Part shown: positions 1-8,350 of the stretch, piece by piece
Position numbering within the stretch: position 1 is the first letter of the stretch
Layout: the number at the start of each line of letters is the position of its first letter
NCBI GenBank assembly: GCA_002500485.1
Contig: DLRJ01000045.1
Location: 49,042-93,237 of the forward strand
Source: Dehalococcoidia bacterium UBA7891
GTDB lineage: Bacteria > Chloroflexota > Dehalococcoidia > Lucifugimonadales > UBA826
Direction: 5' to 3'
Length of the DNA: 44,196 bases
Notes under the pieces: model-generated
Databases searched by the model: none
Told to the model about the DNA's origin: nothing
Seen by the model: the letters and a program-made list of their open reading frames with translations, nothing else
Translations under genes and position numbers: made by a program

Positions 1-2
1 AT

Positions 3-500
3 ATTGATTCATTCCTTCCCGCTTGGAAGACAATTTGCAGCGCTGAGGCCCTGAATGCTCATTCCTCCTTTTACCCTGAAAGGGAATCGGAATATGGATT
101 ATGGTTCAAGGGTTGGTTAGAACATGGTTCTTCCGTGAGTAGTCAAGAATATATAGATGCCTCTCGCCAGCGAGCTTTGTGCAATGGCAAGGTAAGGAAA
201 TCTTTTATCGGCATAGATGCGATGATATCTCCCACAGTAATAAGGCCACCTCACTATGTCGATGATGCTATAAATTATGGACCTATGGACGATAGAAGAG
301 GAACATCCTTTCAAAGATTTACGGTTCCTTTCGATTACAATGGCTACCCGACGGTATCTGTCCCATCTGGTCTTAATGAGGATGGACTTCCTCTCAGTAT
401 TCAAGTTTCAGGATCCCCTTTAACGGAACCTATGCTTTGCAGAATCGCTCGGACATATGAAAAGGGTTTAGCACTGACAAATTTCCATCCCGATCTGTAA
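3..500 (+). CDS. amidase signature family protein, C-terminal part (cut by left edge)
   Basis: The frame is open from base 3 and ends at the TAA at 498-500, so only about the last 165 residues are present. The GTG at 135 is internal and not the likely start, because the sequence before it (AEALNAHSSFYPERESEYG) is already typical of the amidase fold. The tail FTVPFDYNGYPTVSVPSG followed by GLPLSIQVSG is the conserved C-terminal block of amidase-signature enzymes, which hydrolyse carboxamides or arylamides with a Ser-cisSer-Lys triad. The triad itself lies outside the window, so the substrate cannot be judged; GatA-like and stand-alone amidases both remain possible. The gene is followed by a 179-base gap and a gene on the same strand. 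Confidence 0.85.
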   Translation: MDSFLPAWKTICSAEALNAHSSFYPERESEYGLWFKGWLEHGSSVSSQEYIDASRQRALCNGKVRKSFIGIDAMISPTVIRPPHYVDDAINYGPMDDRRGTSFQRFTVPFDYNGYPTVSVPSGLNEDGLPLSIQVSGSPLTEPMLCRIARTYEKGLALTNFHPDL

Positions 501-679
501 GCCTAATTATCAAGTCGTTTTGGTTGACTGAAACACTCCCCTCCAATAAGATTCACTAGCCGGTTTTTGCCTTCCGAGTTAAAAAATATCCTGCTACATC
601 GGCTATAGGAATAGTTTACTTTTGGGAGGATATGATGTGTGATAAAACGGCAAAATAATAAATAGGACGTATTCAGCAG

Positions 680-3211
680 ATGCCTAAAGTAAACACGGTC
701 ACCTTGTCATCAGCCTTTGATGCCCGTGAAGTGACTCTACCCGATTTTGATAAACAATATCTTGACGATGTGTCATTTGTTACTGCCATGACGTTAGTTA
801 TGATGGGTAACTATTGCCAGACAGGTCATTTTGGTGGCCCTTTGGCTTACACTCCTTATACTGTCGCCTCCCACTTAATTGGTCCCGAATTAGGGGGCCT
901 TAAATATGATTACAGGAGGCCGAAGCATCCTTACTCAGACAAATTTATGCTGGCGGGAGGACATAACGCTCCAGTTACATACGCCCTTTGGATGGTCCTA
1001 GGGGAGGCCTTGTACCAGAAACATAAAAACACTGGAGATAGGAAATATCTGGCCGATTACTCCCAAACATTACTTCCAATCGATTGCATAGGATTTAGAA
1101 GATCTAAGGAAGGAATGAAAACTATACTTGAACAAACCGGACTGACCGATCACCCAGCGATGGCACAGGCTCAACTAAGAGGTATACGAGCCTTGTCTGG
1201 CCATTCTGAGAGCACAGACGCGACCAACGATGTGAATGGAGGCCCTTCCGGAATAGGGATTGCAACAGCCGCGGGTAAAGCTACATTCTGGGATATCATA
1301 GGTGCGTCCGAGTCACCGAAAATTATGGCGGTGGAAGGCGAGTTTGCAATGACTTCTGGTCATTCGCAAGAGATGAAAACTCAAGCGGTAGCCCAACAGG
1401 TTGGGAAACGGCTGAGGGTTCTCATGTCTTATAACAACGCTGGGATTGACGATGAATTAATCGGTGGAGTTATACAGCCTCAATACGAATCTTACAGAAT
1501 CGTAGACCAATGGACTTCATATGGGTGGAATGTGTTTTCGGTAGATGATGCTAATGATATGGGCCAAGTAGTGGCTGCATTCAAAGCTATGGAGGATACT
1601 GACCCTTCTGACCGTAGACCAATGATCTTAATAGGCAAAACAACTAAAGGTTGGTGGCCCGGTGCGGAAAATGGACAAATACCGGGATATGGAAACCAGA
1701 TCACAAGTTTTCAAAGCCACCCCTACACTTTTGCAATGAACTCTGAATACTTCTTGGCTCTTGCGGCCACTTTTGAAGATAGGTTTGATGTGAAATTTAA
1801 AGGTATTTCAGATGGACCAATTTCGGATGAAAAGGAACGTTTGATACAGTACAAAGAGAATATAGATGTTGTGATGTCAGTGCTGGACAAGGATGGTTTA
1901 GGAGACTGGATAGCTGACAGGTTGGTGAAAATTGGGGAGCAGATCAAGGACCAAATCCCAACTCGAATCGATACCAGTATTGATCCCTTTATGGATGAAA
2001 GATTAGATTATAGAACCCTTCCACTTGAACCCCAGACAGTAACTGTAACAAACCCTATCTCAGGTGAGCAGAAAAATCTGGAAATCAAAATGTTTGAAGA
2101 ACCCGGAGTGCCGAAAGGAAGCAGGAGGGCGATATCAGAAATAATTAAATGGCTCAATTATGTAACTGATAATCGGCTAGTCGTAGCGGCTGCTGACCTT
2201 GCTGATTCTATCAACGTTGAGAAAGGCTCAATTTGGGGAGAATTTGACCCACTCACAAACCCGGCCGGAGTTCGCCTCCGATCTGCAATCCAGGAGGCCG
2301 GGAATGTATCGACAGCGATTGGATTAGTAAGTCAATCAGCCTCACTCGACCCTGGAAAACATTCCGGAGTCTGGGCACTAAGTGGTACTTATGGTGCTTT
2401 CACACCACTTATGTACTTGCCGGTGAGGGTCTGGAGCCAGCAAAACCAAGATAGCCCCTTCAGATTAGGAGTTTTGAATATTCTTGCAGGTCACTCTGGC
2501 CCTGAAACTGCAGCTGATGCTCGCACACATTTTGGTATATTTTCGCCACAAGTATGGAAACTATTTCCTAAAGATCAAGTGATAAACCTTAATTTTTGGG
2601 ACTATAACGATGTAGCCCCTGGATATTTGGCAGCGGCAGAAATAGCGGCCAGAGATCCCAAAGTGGGAGTCATAGTTTTAGAGGTGGCAAGGCCGGATTT
2701 CCCGGTAGTGGATAGGAGTAAATTGGCTGATCAGGATATCAAGGCAGCGGCCAAAGGATTTTACATATTGAAGGATTTCGATACATCTAAACCTAAAGAA
2801 GGTTACGTTGTAGTACAAGGCTCTTCATGCACTAGTAATCTGGTGGCCCAAATGGAACAGATTGCATCTGAAGGTCATAACGTCCGCATCATATCAGCTG
2901 TTTCAGAAGATCTATTTAATCGGCAATCTCAAGAATATAAGGATCATGTACTGCCTGATTCGGCCAAGTACAATATGATGATTGTAAGTACTGGAACCAA
3001 GAGGATGTGGCCTGTTACAGGAGTTGGACCCCTAACGGAAGAATATTCATTAGTGTCAGATCACGATGATTTGTGGCTAAGCGGAGGGTCCGAAGGAGAA
3101 GTTTTGAAAGAGGCAGGTTTGGATCCCGACACAATTTTTCAATCGGTTTCCAAGTTCGCCAGGGATCATTCTAATAGGATGAAGCGCCAGTCCGAGCTGT
3201 TAGGCGGCTAG
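680..3211 (+). CDS. transketolase-like thiamine diphosphate enzyme
   Basis: This 843-residue protein has the three-domain transketolase layout: ThDP/pyrophosphate domain (about 30-380), pyrimidine domain (about 480-690) and C-terminal domain (about 700-830). Visible landmarks are KHPYSDKFMLAGGH (82-95, cofactor His region), SGHSESTD with NGGPSGIG (173-193), the cofactor motif VEG...NN (218-253), the likely catalytic Glu539 in IQEAGN, and GHSGPETAADARTHFG (604-619). The usual GDG of the ThDP motif reads VEG, with Glu219 in the metal-binding Asp position. It is longer than typical transketolases (about 660 residues). Transketolases transfer two-carbon ketol units in the pentose-phosphate pathway; whether this one does so or acts on another ketose or keto acid is unknown. 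The ATG at 680 follows AGGAC at 663-667. No partner gene lies beside it. Confidence 0.8.
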   Translation: MPKVNTVTLSSAFDAREVTLPDFDKQYLDDVSFVTAMTLVMMGNYCQTGHFGGPLAYTPYTVASHLIGPELGGLKYDYRRPKHPYSDKFMLAGGHNAPVTYALWMVLGEALYQKHKNTGDRKYLADYSQTLLPIDCIGFRRSKEGMKTILEQTGLTDHPAMAQAQLRGIRALSGHSESTDATNDVNGGPSGIGIATAAGKATFWDIIGASESPKIMAVEGEFAMTSGHSQEMKTQAVAQQVGKRLRVLMSYNNAGIDDELIGGVIQPQYESYRIVDQWTSYGWNVFSVDDANDMGQVVAAFKAMEDTDPSDRRPMILIGKTTKGWWPGAENGQIPGYGNQITSFQSHPYTFAMNSEYFLALAATFEDRFDVKFKGISDGPISDEKERLIQYKENIDVVMSVLDKDGLGDWIADRLVKIGEQIKDQIPTRIDTSIDPFMDERLDYRTLPLEPQTVTVTNPISGEQKNLEIKMFEEPGVPKGSRRAISEIIKWLNYVTDNRLVVAAADLADSINVEKGSIWGEFDPLTNPAGVRLRSAIQEAGNVSTAIGLVSQSASLDPGKHSGVWALSGTYGAFTPLMYLPVRVWSQQNQDSPFRLGVLNILAGHSGPETAADARTHFGIFSPQVWKLFPKDQVINLNFWDYNDVAPGYLAAAEIAARDPKVGVIVLEVARPDFPVVDRSKLADQDIKAAAKGFYILKDFDTSKPKEGYVVVQGSSCTSNLVAQMEQIASEGHNVRIISAVSEDLFNRQSQEYKDHVLPDSAKYNMMIVSTGTKRMWPVTGVGPLTEEYSLVSDHDDLWLSGGSEGEVLKEAGLDPDTIFQSVSKFARDHSNRMKRQSELLGG

Positions 3212-3233
3212 AGATAGGGTAATAGTGTTATTG

Positions 3234-4355
3234 TCACTTTTGAATGTCCGTACTAAAAAGGTGCGGACTTTTTTGATAGACCTCGTCAATTAGAGTTGCA
3301 TATCCCATATTGGTCACTATCCGCCCGGACCCAGTTTTTTCCTTTCTGCTGGTATTAATACCGATCAAGGCACCATCTTTGTTGATCAAAGCCCCTCCGC
3401 TATTACCAGGGTTTAGAGCCGCGTCAGTTTGTACCATCTGAATACCTGAATCTTCTCCATAAAGGTTGGCTGAGACTATCCCTGAAGTAACGGAGTAGTT
3501 TTCATTTAATGGATAACCCAAGGCATAAACTTCCAAACCAACCGCAGGGGGACCGACAAGGAGTATATTAAATACTTCTAAATCCAAAGCATTTATTTCA
3601 ATAATTGCTATATCTATCTCTTTATCTTCAAATATAATTTGCCCTTCGTGTTTATTTCCGTTATAGAGTTCTATTAGCATGTCAGATTTATTTTCGATGA
3701 CATGTTCATTAGTGATTATTAACGTTGATGAGGGTTCGTTTCCTGACACTAGTACCCCACTTCCCCCGCTTGATCCAGATAGGATTTTCACTACCTTTTT
3801 TGTTGCTTGAGATAACACATCTATTGCGGTAATTGTTGGGGTTGGTGTTATTGTCGATGTTGGGGTCGGTAGAGGCGTGGAAGTTGGAGTACTGGTAGGT
3901 AAAGGAGAGGGTGTAAGGGTCGGGGTTGCGGTGGTTGTCGCTGGTATGGAAGTAGCGGTGGGAACTACAGTATAGGTAGGAAGTGGCGTATAGGTAGGAA
4001 GTGGCGTATAGGTAGGGATAGGACTCGGGGTATTGGTTATTGTAGGAAGAAGAGTTGGTGTAGAAGTCGGTTGAGGAGTGTTGGTCATTGTGGCTGTACC
4101 AAATACCGCGATAGATGTTGCAGTCAAAGCAAGGGCCAGCTGACTGTCAACCTTACGGCTAATCTCAAAATTGTCTAATCTGGACTCCACAGTTGCTCTA
4201 ACAATTTTATCTAAGTTTTCAAAAACTGGTACAAACGGAGTAACCGTTGCACCTCTCTGTGTAAGGGAATTATCGGCAATATCCGAGTTTGAATCGATCT
4301 GACATGAGACCAAAGCGAAGCTAATGAAAAATATGTATATGAACTTTTTGTACAA
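3234..4355 (-). CDS. lipoprotein trypsin-like (HtrA/S1C-type) serine protease with Pro/Thr linker
   Basis: A 373-residue protein starting at TTG (4353-4355); no ATG or GTG lies upstream before an in-frame stop, and this start gives a clean signal peptide (MYKKFIYIFFISFALVSC) with lipobox LVSC and lipidated Cys18. Residues about 92-176 are a Pro/Thr/Ser-rich low-complexity linker, probably a spacer holding the enzyme away from the membrane. The protease domain (about 178-370) shows the triad His218 (TNEHV), Asp248 (DIAII) and Ser319 (GNSGGA). There is no PDZ domain after it, unlike DegP or DegS. It is therefore probably a surface-anchored protease with housekeeping or nutrient-processing roles; the substrate is unknown. 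Its 3' end overlaps the terminator of the convergent gene. Confidence 0.88.
   Translation of the reverse strand: MYKKFIYIFFISFALVSCQIDSNSDIADNSLTQRGATVTPFVPVFENLDKIVRATVESRLDNFEISRKVDSQLALALTATSIAVFGTATMTNTPQPTSTPTLLPTITNTPSPIPTYTPLPTYTPLPTYTVVPTATSIPATTTATPTLTPSPLPTSTPTSTPLPTPTSTITPTPTITAIDVLSQATKKVVKILSGSSGGSGVLVSGNEPSSTLIITNEHVIENKSDMLIELYNGNKHEGQIIFEDKEIDIAIIEINALDLEVFNILLVGPPAVGLEVYALGYPLNENYSVTSGIVSANLYGEDSGIQMVQTDAALNPGNSGGALINKDGALIGINTSRKEKTGSGRIVTNMGYATLIDEVYQKSPHLFSTDIQK
3246..3274 (+). terminator. intrinsic terminator of the transketolase-like gene
   Basis: GTCCGTAC (3246-3253) pairs with GTGCGGAC (3261-3268) in an 8-bp stem with one T-G wobble and a 7-base loop, followed by six T residues (3269-3274). 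It lies 35 bases after the stop of the plus-strand gene and inside the last codons of the convergent protease gene. Confidence 0.8.
3970..4016 (-). repeat. 18-bp coding tandem repeat in the protease linker
   Basis: The unit gtataggtaggaagtggc (plus strand) occurs at 3970-3987 and 3988-4005 without change, followed by a partial copy at 4006-4016. It encodes the repeated hexapeptide PTYTPL within the Pro/Thr linker. In-frame units of this kind can expand or contract by slippage and alter linker length. Confidence 0.9.
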
Positions 4356-4564
4356 TTCGAGTACTCGTAAAGGGTTTGTTATAAAAATGGATCAACCGAA
4401 ACACTATAGGTAGTATTGTCACCTGAGGGACTTATGAAAGTCTACAGGAGGTTCAAGTTTGGAGGGGCATCTTAATGGGAAAGATGAAACAATATGGGGA
4501 TGTATTACATTAAAGTAAGGAACAATTAACCTTCAAATACCAATGAAATAGAGGTCAAACTTAC

Positions 4565-5770
4565 ATGGGCACCTTTGGATTCTCAACAGAGAAACTGGGA
4601 AATATTGAATCTTACTTACAGGAAAAATACATAGACACAAATAGGTATGTCGGGACTCTTACTGGAATATATAGGAACGGCCAGCTAGGTTTTATATCCA
4701 CCCTAGGATTGATGGATAGGGAATCTCGTAAACCCATCGAACGGGATACTATATTTCGAATATATTCAATGACAAAGCCAATAACTTCTGTAGCTTTGAT
4801 GTCTTTGTATGAAAAGGGATTGTTTCAGTTAGACGATCCTGTCTCAGAATATATCCCAGCCTTCAAAGACCTGAACGTTTATGCAGAAGGAATTTTCGGA
4901 AACTACAAGACGACTTATCCTGATAGGGAAATGACAATAAGGGATCTACTTAGTCATCAATCTGGATTAACTTACGGGTTTATGGAACGATCGAATGTTG
5001 ACGCTGCATATCGAGAACTTGGAATCGAAAAGGAGTCACAGCAAAACCTTCAAGAATTCGTGAATGTGTTAAGTACCATCCCATTGGAATTTTCACCGGG
5101 TACAGCTTGGAATTATTCCGTTTCTACTGACGTTTGTGGCTACTTGATAGAAGTGATATCAGGTAAAACTTTAGACATGTTTTTAGAAGAAGAAATATTC
5201 CAACCTTTAGGGATGGCCGATACAGGATTTTACGTTCCATCCTCTAAAACCTGGCGCTTGTCGTCCAATTACGAATATAGGGAAGGACAAGAGCCGATAT
5301 TAGTCGATGACGCTAATACTGGGTCTTACATTAATCCCCCTACCCTGTTTTCTGGAGGAGGAGGTCTTGTGTCAACATTGGATGACTATATGGCGTTTTG
5401 CAAAATGGTTTTAGGAAGAGGGAGCCTAGAGGGACACAGGATATTAAGCCGAAAAACCTTGGATTTGATGAGCTCTAATCATCTTACGAACGGAAAGGAC
5501 TTAAGGAGTTGTGCGTATGGGAGGTGGAGTGAAACTTCATACACCGGGGTCGGGTTTGGTTTGGGATTTTCAGTATTGCTGAACCCAGCAGCCTCACAGG
5601 TCTCTGGCAGTAAGGGTGAATTAGCTTGGGGTGGAGCCGCTAGCACAGCTTTTTGGATAGATCCATTAGAAGACATGGCAGTGGTTTTTCTGACCCAGTT
5701 ACTACCTTCCAGTACATACAATGTTCGGAGAGAGTTGCGTTCGTTGGTGTATTCCGCTTTATCAGATTAA
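4565..5770 (+). CDS. beta-lactamase-fold serine hydrolase (class C / family VIII esterase type)
   Basis: A 401-residue protein with the three penicillin-binding-protein-like motifs: S-x-x-K as SMTK (68-71), Y-x-S/N as YSV (184-186), and a third motif at WGG (355-357) followed by AASTAFWIDP, as in family VIII esterases rather than KTG beta-lactamases. The family includes esterases, D-aminopeptidases and beta-lactamase-like hydrolases; the WGGAAST motif favours an esterase. No signal peptide is visible, so it is probably cytoplasmic. The ATG at 4565 follows GAGG at 4551-4554. Its stop codon overlaps the stop of the convergent helicase gene by 4 bases. Confidence 0.9.
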   Translation: MGTFGFSTEKLGNIESYLQEKYIDTNRYVGTLTGIYRNGQLGFISTLGLMDRESRKPIERDTIFRIYSMTKPITSVALMSLYEKGLFQLDDPVSEYIPAFKDLNVYAEGIFGNYKTTYPDREMTIRDLLSHQSGLTYGFMERSNVDAAYRELGIEKESQQNLQEFVNVLSTIPLEFSPGTAWNYSVSTDVCGYLIEVISGKTLDMFLEEEIFQPLGMADTGFYVPSSKTWRLSSNYEYREGQEPILVDDANTGSYINPPTLFSGGGGLVSTLDDYMAFCKMVLGRGSLEGHRILSRKTLDLMSSNHLTNGKDLRSCAYGRWSETSYTGVGFGLGFSVLLNPAASQVSGSKGELAWGGAASTAFWIDPLEDMAVVFLTQLLPSSTYNVRRELRSLVYSALSD

Positions 5771-7047
5771 TTAGATCGGGCTGATCTCACCCCAGTATTT
5801 GCAGGGCCACGATTGGTTCCAGATTCCTTCCGCCTTTTCCAACCGGATGAACGCCTAGGATGATTTCTTGAACTTTGCGATTTTAAATTCTGACTGCGAA
5901 TTGACCGTCTGTTGGGATCAAACGAAGTTCCATAGCTAAAATCATTAACGGTTTTTCTTTCAATCTGTGATTTCAGGATTTTTTCAATTCTGGTGATCAT
6001 TGATTCGTCTTCGGGTATTGAAAGAGTTATGGCTTCACCAAGACTTTCTGCTCTTCCTGTGCGCCCGATCCTATGTATATAAGCATCTACGGTGTTTGGC
6101 ATATCGTAGTTGATTACATGTGTGATTTCTGGAATATCAATACCGCGGGAGGCTATGTCAGTAGCCACTAAAAAGTCAAATTTACCTTTCCGAAACCCAT
6201 TTATGGCTTGAGTCCGTTTATTCTGCGACATATTACCTTGAAGGGCTGCTACATTGTATTTTCTTTTTTCTAGCTCCGCGAATAGCCTTTTGGTTCGATG
6301 TTTTGTTCTGGTGAATACTATTACTTGACCTGTCGCTGTGGTTTCTATTAGTCGGAAAAACAACTGGCTTTTAAGCTTTTCTGTGATCGGATAAAGAGAA
6401 TGAGCAACTGTTTTTGCTGGAGCTATAACCCCTATTTGAACTTCAGTTGGGTTATCCAAAATATCTTTGGCCAAATTTCTAATATCACTTGGCATAGTAG
6501 CGGCAAAAAATAAGGTTTGCCTTTTGGATGGTAAATGAGCGATTATCTTTCGAATATCAGGAAGGAAACCCATGTCGCACATTGTGTCAGCTTCATCCAA
6601 CACCAATGTGTCTAAAGTTGACAAATCGATAGTTGATTCTCTGAGGTGATCCAATAGACGACCCGGGCAGGCAATTACTATGTCTACCCCTTTTTGTAAT
6701 TTTTCATCTTGAGGATTTTTAGAAACTCCTCCATACAAGGTAATGGATCTGGTCTTCAACCCAGAGCTCAACTGAGATATATGTTGGTGGATTTGGTCAG
6801 CTAACTCTCTGGTAGGGGCTATTACTAAAGCTCTTATTTTGCCTGTATAGCCAACTGACAATTTTTGCAATAGTGGAATTGCAAAAGCAGCAGTCTTTCC
6901 AGTTCCGGTCTGTGCTAATCCTAATAAATCCCGGCCTTCTATTGAAAGTGGGATAGCTTCATTCTGTATTGGGGTAAGAGTCGTATAGCCAGCTGATCGA
7001 ATGCCGGCCATTAGACGTTTGTCGAGGCCGAGGTCGTTAAATTCCAA
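5767..7047 (-). CDS. DEAD-box ATP-dependent RNA helicase (RhlE-like)
   Basis: A 426-residue helicase. It has the Q motif (F3, Q28), motif I AQTGTGKT (45-52), Ia PTREL, motif II DEAD (151-154), motif III AAT (182-184, usually SAT), VATDIASRGID and motif VI HRIGRTGR (325-332), followed by a basic Arg/Ser-rich tail (about 361-426) that probably binds RNA. Such proteins unwind short RNA duplexes in ribosome assembly or mRNA turnover, often during cold adaptation. The start is TTG at 7045-7047, supported by the strong Shine-Dalgarno AGGAAGG six bases upstream. The gene begins 27 bases after the 3' end of tRNA-Glu on the same strand, so the two may share a transcript. Confidence 0.95.
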   Translation of the reverse strand: MEFNDLGLDKRLMAGIRSAGYTTLTPIQNEAIPLSIEGRDLLGLAQTGTGKTAAFAIPLLQKLSVGYTGKIRALVIAPTRELADQIHQHISQLSSGLKTRSITLYGGVSKNPQDEKLQKGVDIVIACPGRLLDHLRESTIDLSTLDTLVLDEADTMCDMGFLPDIRKIIAHLPSKRQTLFFAATMPSDIRNLAKDILDNPTEVQIGVIAPAKTVAHSLYPITEKLKSQLFFRLIETTATGQVIVFTRTKHRTKRLFAELEKRKYNVAALQGNMSQNKRTQAINGFRKGKFDFLVATDIASRGIDIPEITHVINYDMPNTVDAYIHRIGRTGRAESLGEAITLSIPEDESMITRIEKILKSQIERKTVNDFSYGTSFDPNRRSIRSQNLKSQSSRNHPRRSSGWKRRKESGTNRGPANTGVRSARSN

Positions 7048-7074
7048 AAAGAACCTTCCTAAAATAAATGGTCA

Positions 7075-7151
7075 TGGTGACCCCAGCGGGATTCGAACCC
7101 GCGATCTCCGCCTTGAAAGGGCGGTGTCCTAGACCGCTAGACGATGGGGCC
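7075..7151 (-). tRNA. tRNA-Glu (UUC)
   Basis: On the minus strand the cloverleaf begins GGCCCCATCGTCTAGCGG, and its acceptor stem pairs with TGGGGTC. The anticodon loop CTTTCAA carries UUC between matched stem arms, and the T arm contains GGTTCGAATCC. The 3' CCA is encoded (7075-7077). Confidence 0.97.
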
Positions 7152-7173
7152 ATGTTAGTTTCGAAAAATCGTC

Positions 7174-7189
7174 TGTTGTTTAAGCAACA
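7174..7189 (-). terminator. weak hairpin between argC upstream region and tRNA-Glu
   Basis: TGTTG (7174-7178) and CAACA (7185-7189) form a 5-bp stem. On the minus strand it is followed by GACGA and then five T residues. It lies just upstream of tRNA-Glu and could end transcription from argC, but the stem is short. Confidence 0.3.
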
Positions 7190-7248
7190 CTAAATAGTCT
7201 ATGTCCTCGGTTGGGATAGAGCAACGATTATTTAGATGGAAAATAACC

Positions 7249-8280
7249 CTATGGATATATCGCCAATTGGGTTAATCCCAAGTCTTCAGGCAGACCGCAC
7301 ATGATATTCATGTTTTGAATGGCCTGGCCTGCAGCACCCTTCACGAGATTGTCTATACAACTGATTACCATCAATCTACCTGCCCTCACGTCGACCGTTG
7401 GATATATGACGCAATCATTACTTCCAAGAGTTTGTTTTGTCATTGGCGGAGAATCGACAACATGAGTAAATCTTTTATCTTTGTAAAAGTCCCTGTAAAG
7501 AGCCTTTATTTCTGATTTTAGGTCTACTCCTGTTTCGATAAAACTGCTCTTTAAAGGTGCGTAGCAAGAAGCTAATATACCTCGTGTCATTGGGATCAGG
7601 TGAGGTAGGAAAGTGAGGTTGACATGTTGGTTAGATAGTAAATCTAATTCCTGTGAAATTTCTGGCATATGTCGATGGCCGTCCAGCCCATATGCACTCA
7701 CGTTTTCATTGACTTCGGAATAATGGATTTTGAGGGAGAGACCCCTGCCAGCTCCTGATACTCCAGATTTAGCATCAACGATGACTTCTGGTTCTATAAT
7801 TCCTGCCTGTAAGGCGGGTGCGAGGCCTAATATGGAGGCAGTCGGATAGCACCCGGGGTTGGCAGCGATTTGACAGTCTTTGATCGCAGAACGGTGCAGC
7901 TCAGGTAAACCATATGCACTGGACTCCATCAATTCTGGACAAGGGTGTTCTACGTTATACCATTCCGAATAAGTGTCGAGATTCCGAATGCGGAAGTCCG
8001 CGCTGATATCTACGCCTTTTATTCCTGAATTGATTGCGTCCTTTAAAGCCTCTGCACTGGCAGCATGAGGTAGTGCAGAAAACACAAAATCTACACTTTT
8101 GTCCAGAGTCGGTGATATTTCTATATCTAAATTAGCCAAATGAGGAAATATGTCAGAAATATTTTTACCGGCCCCACTCCGACCAGTTACACATGCAATT
8201 TCGACCTCTTCGTGTTCACTTAAAATCCGGGCAACTTCCGCTCCCGCATAACCTGTGACGTTGATAATTCCTACTTTCAT
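7249..8280 (-). CDS. argC: N-acetyl-gamma-glutamyl-phosphate reductase
   Basis: A 343-residue protein of normal length for ArgC, which reduces N-acetylglutamyl phosphate to the semialdehyde with NADPH in arginine synthesis. The N-terminal nucleotide-binding loop is GYAGAE (10-15), and the active-site signature NPGCYPT (141-147) places the nucleophile at Cys144. The second conserved block GHRH (201-204) follows AKSGVSGAGRG. The gene stands apart from other arginine genes here: argH lies 8 kb away on the same strand, and argJ and argB are not in the window. It lies 70 bases downstream of the endonuclease III gene. Confidence 0.97.
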   Translation of the reverse strand: MKVGIINVTGYAGAEVARILSEHEEVEIACVTGRSGAGKNISDIFPHLANLDIEISPTLDKSVDFVFSALPHAASAEALKDAINSGIKGVDISADFRIRNLDTYSEWYNVEHPCPELMESSAYGLPELHRSAIKDCQIAANPGCYPTASILGLAPALQAGIIEPEVIVDAKSGVSGAGRGLSLKIHYSEVNENVSAYGLDGHRHMPEISQELDLLSNQHVNLTFLPHLIPMTRGILASCYAPLKSSFIETGVDLKSEIKALYRDFYKDKRFTHVVDSPPMTKQTLGSNDCVIYPTVDVRAGRLMVISCIDNLVKGAAGQAIQNMNIMCGLPEDLGLTQLAIYP

Positions 8281-8350
8281 AGTAAACCTTCGGTATATTT
8301 TTAATATTTTGCCAGGAGGTATATTCTAGTACATTAGTGGTATTTGCACC

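Noticed and set aside
117..404. Minus-strand frame across the amidase end.
   Set aside because: It is a shadow of the amidase frame with no family features.
3970..4016. CRISPR or other non-coding repeat array.
   Set aside because: The copies are adjacent without spacers and lie in frame within the protease linker, encoding PTYTPL.
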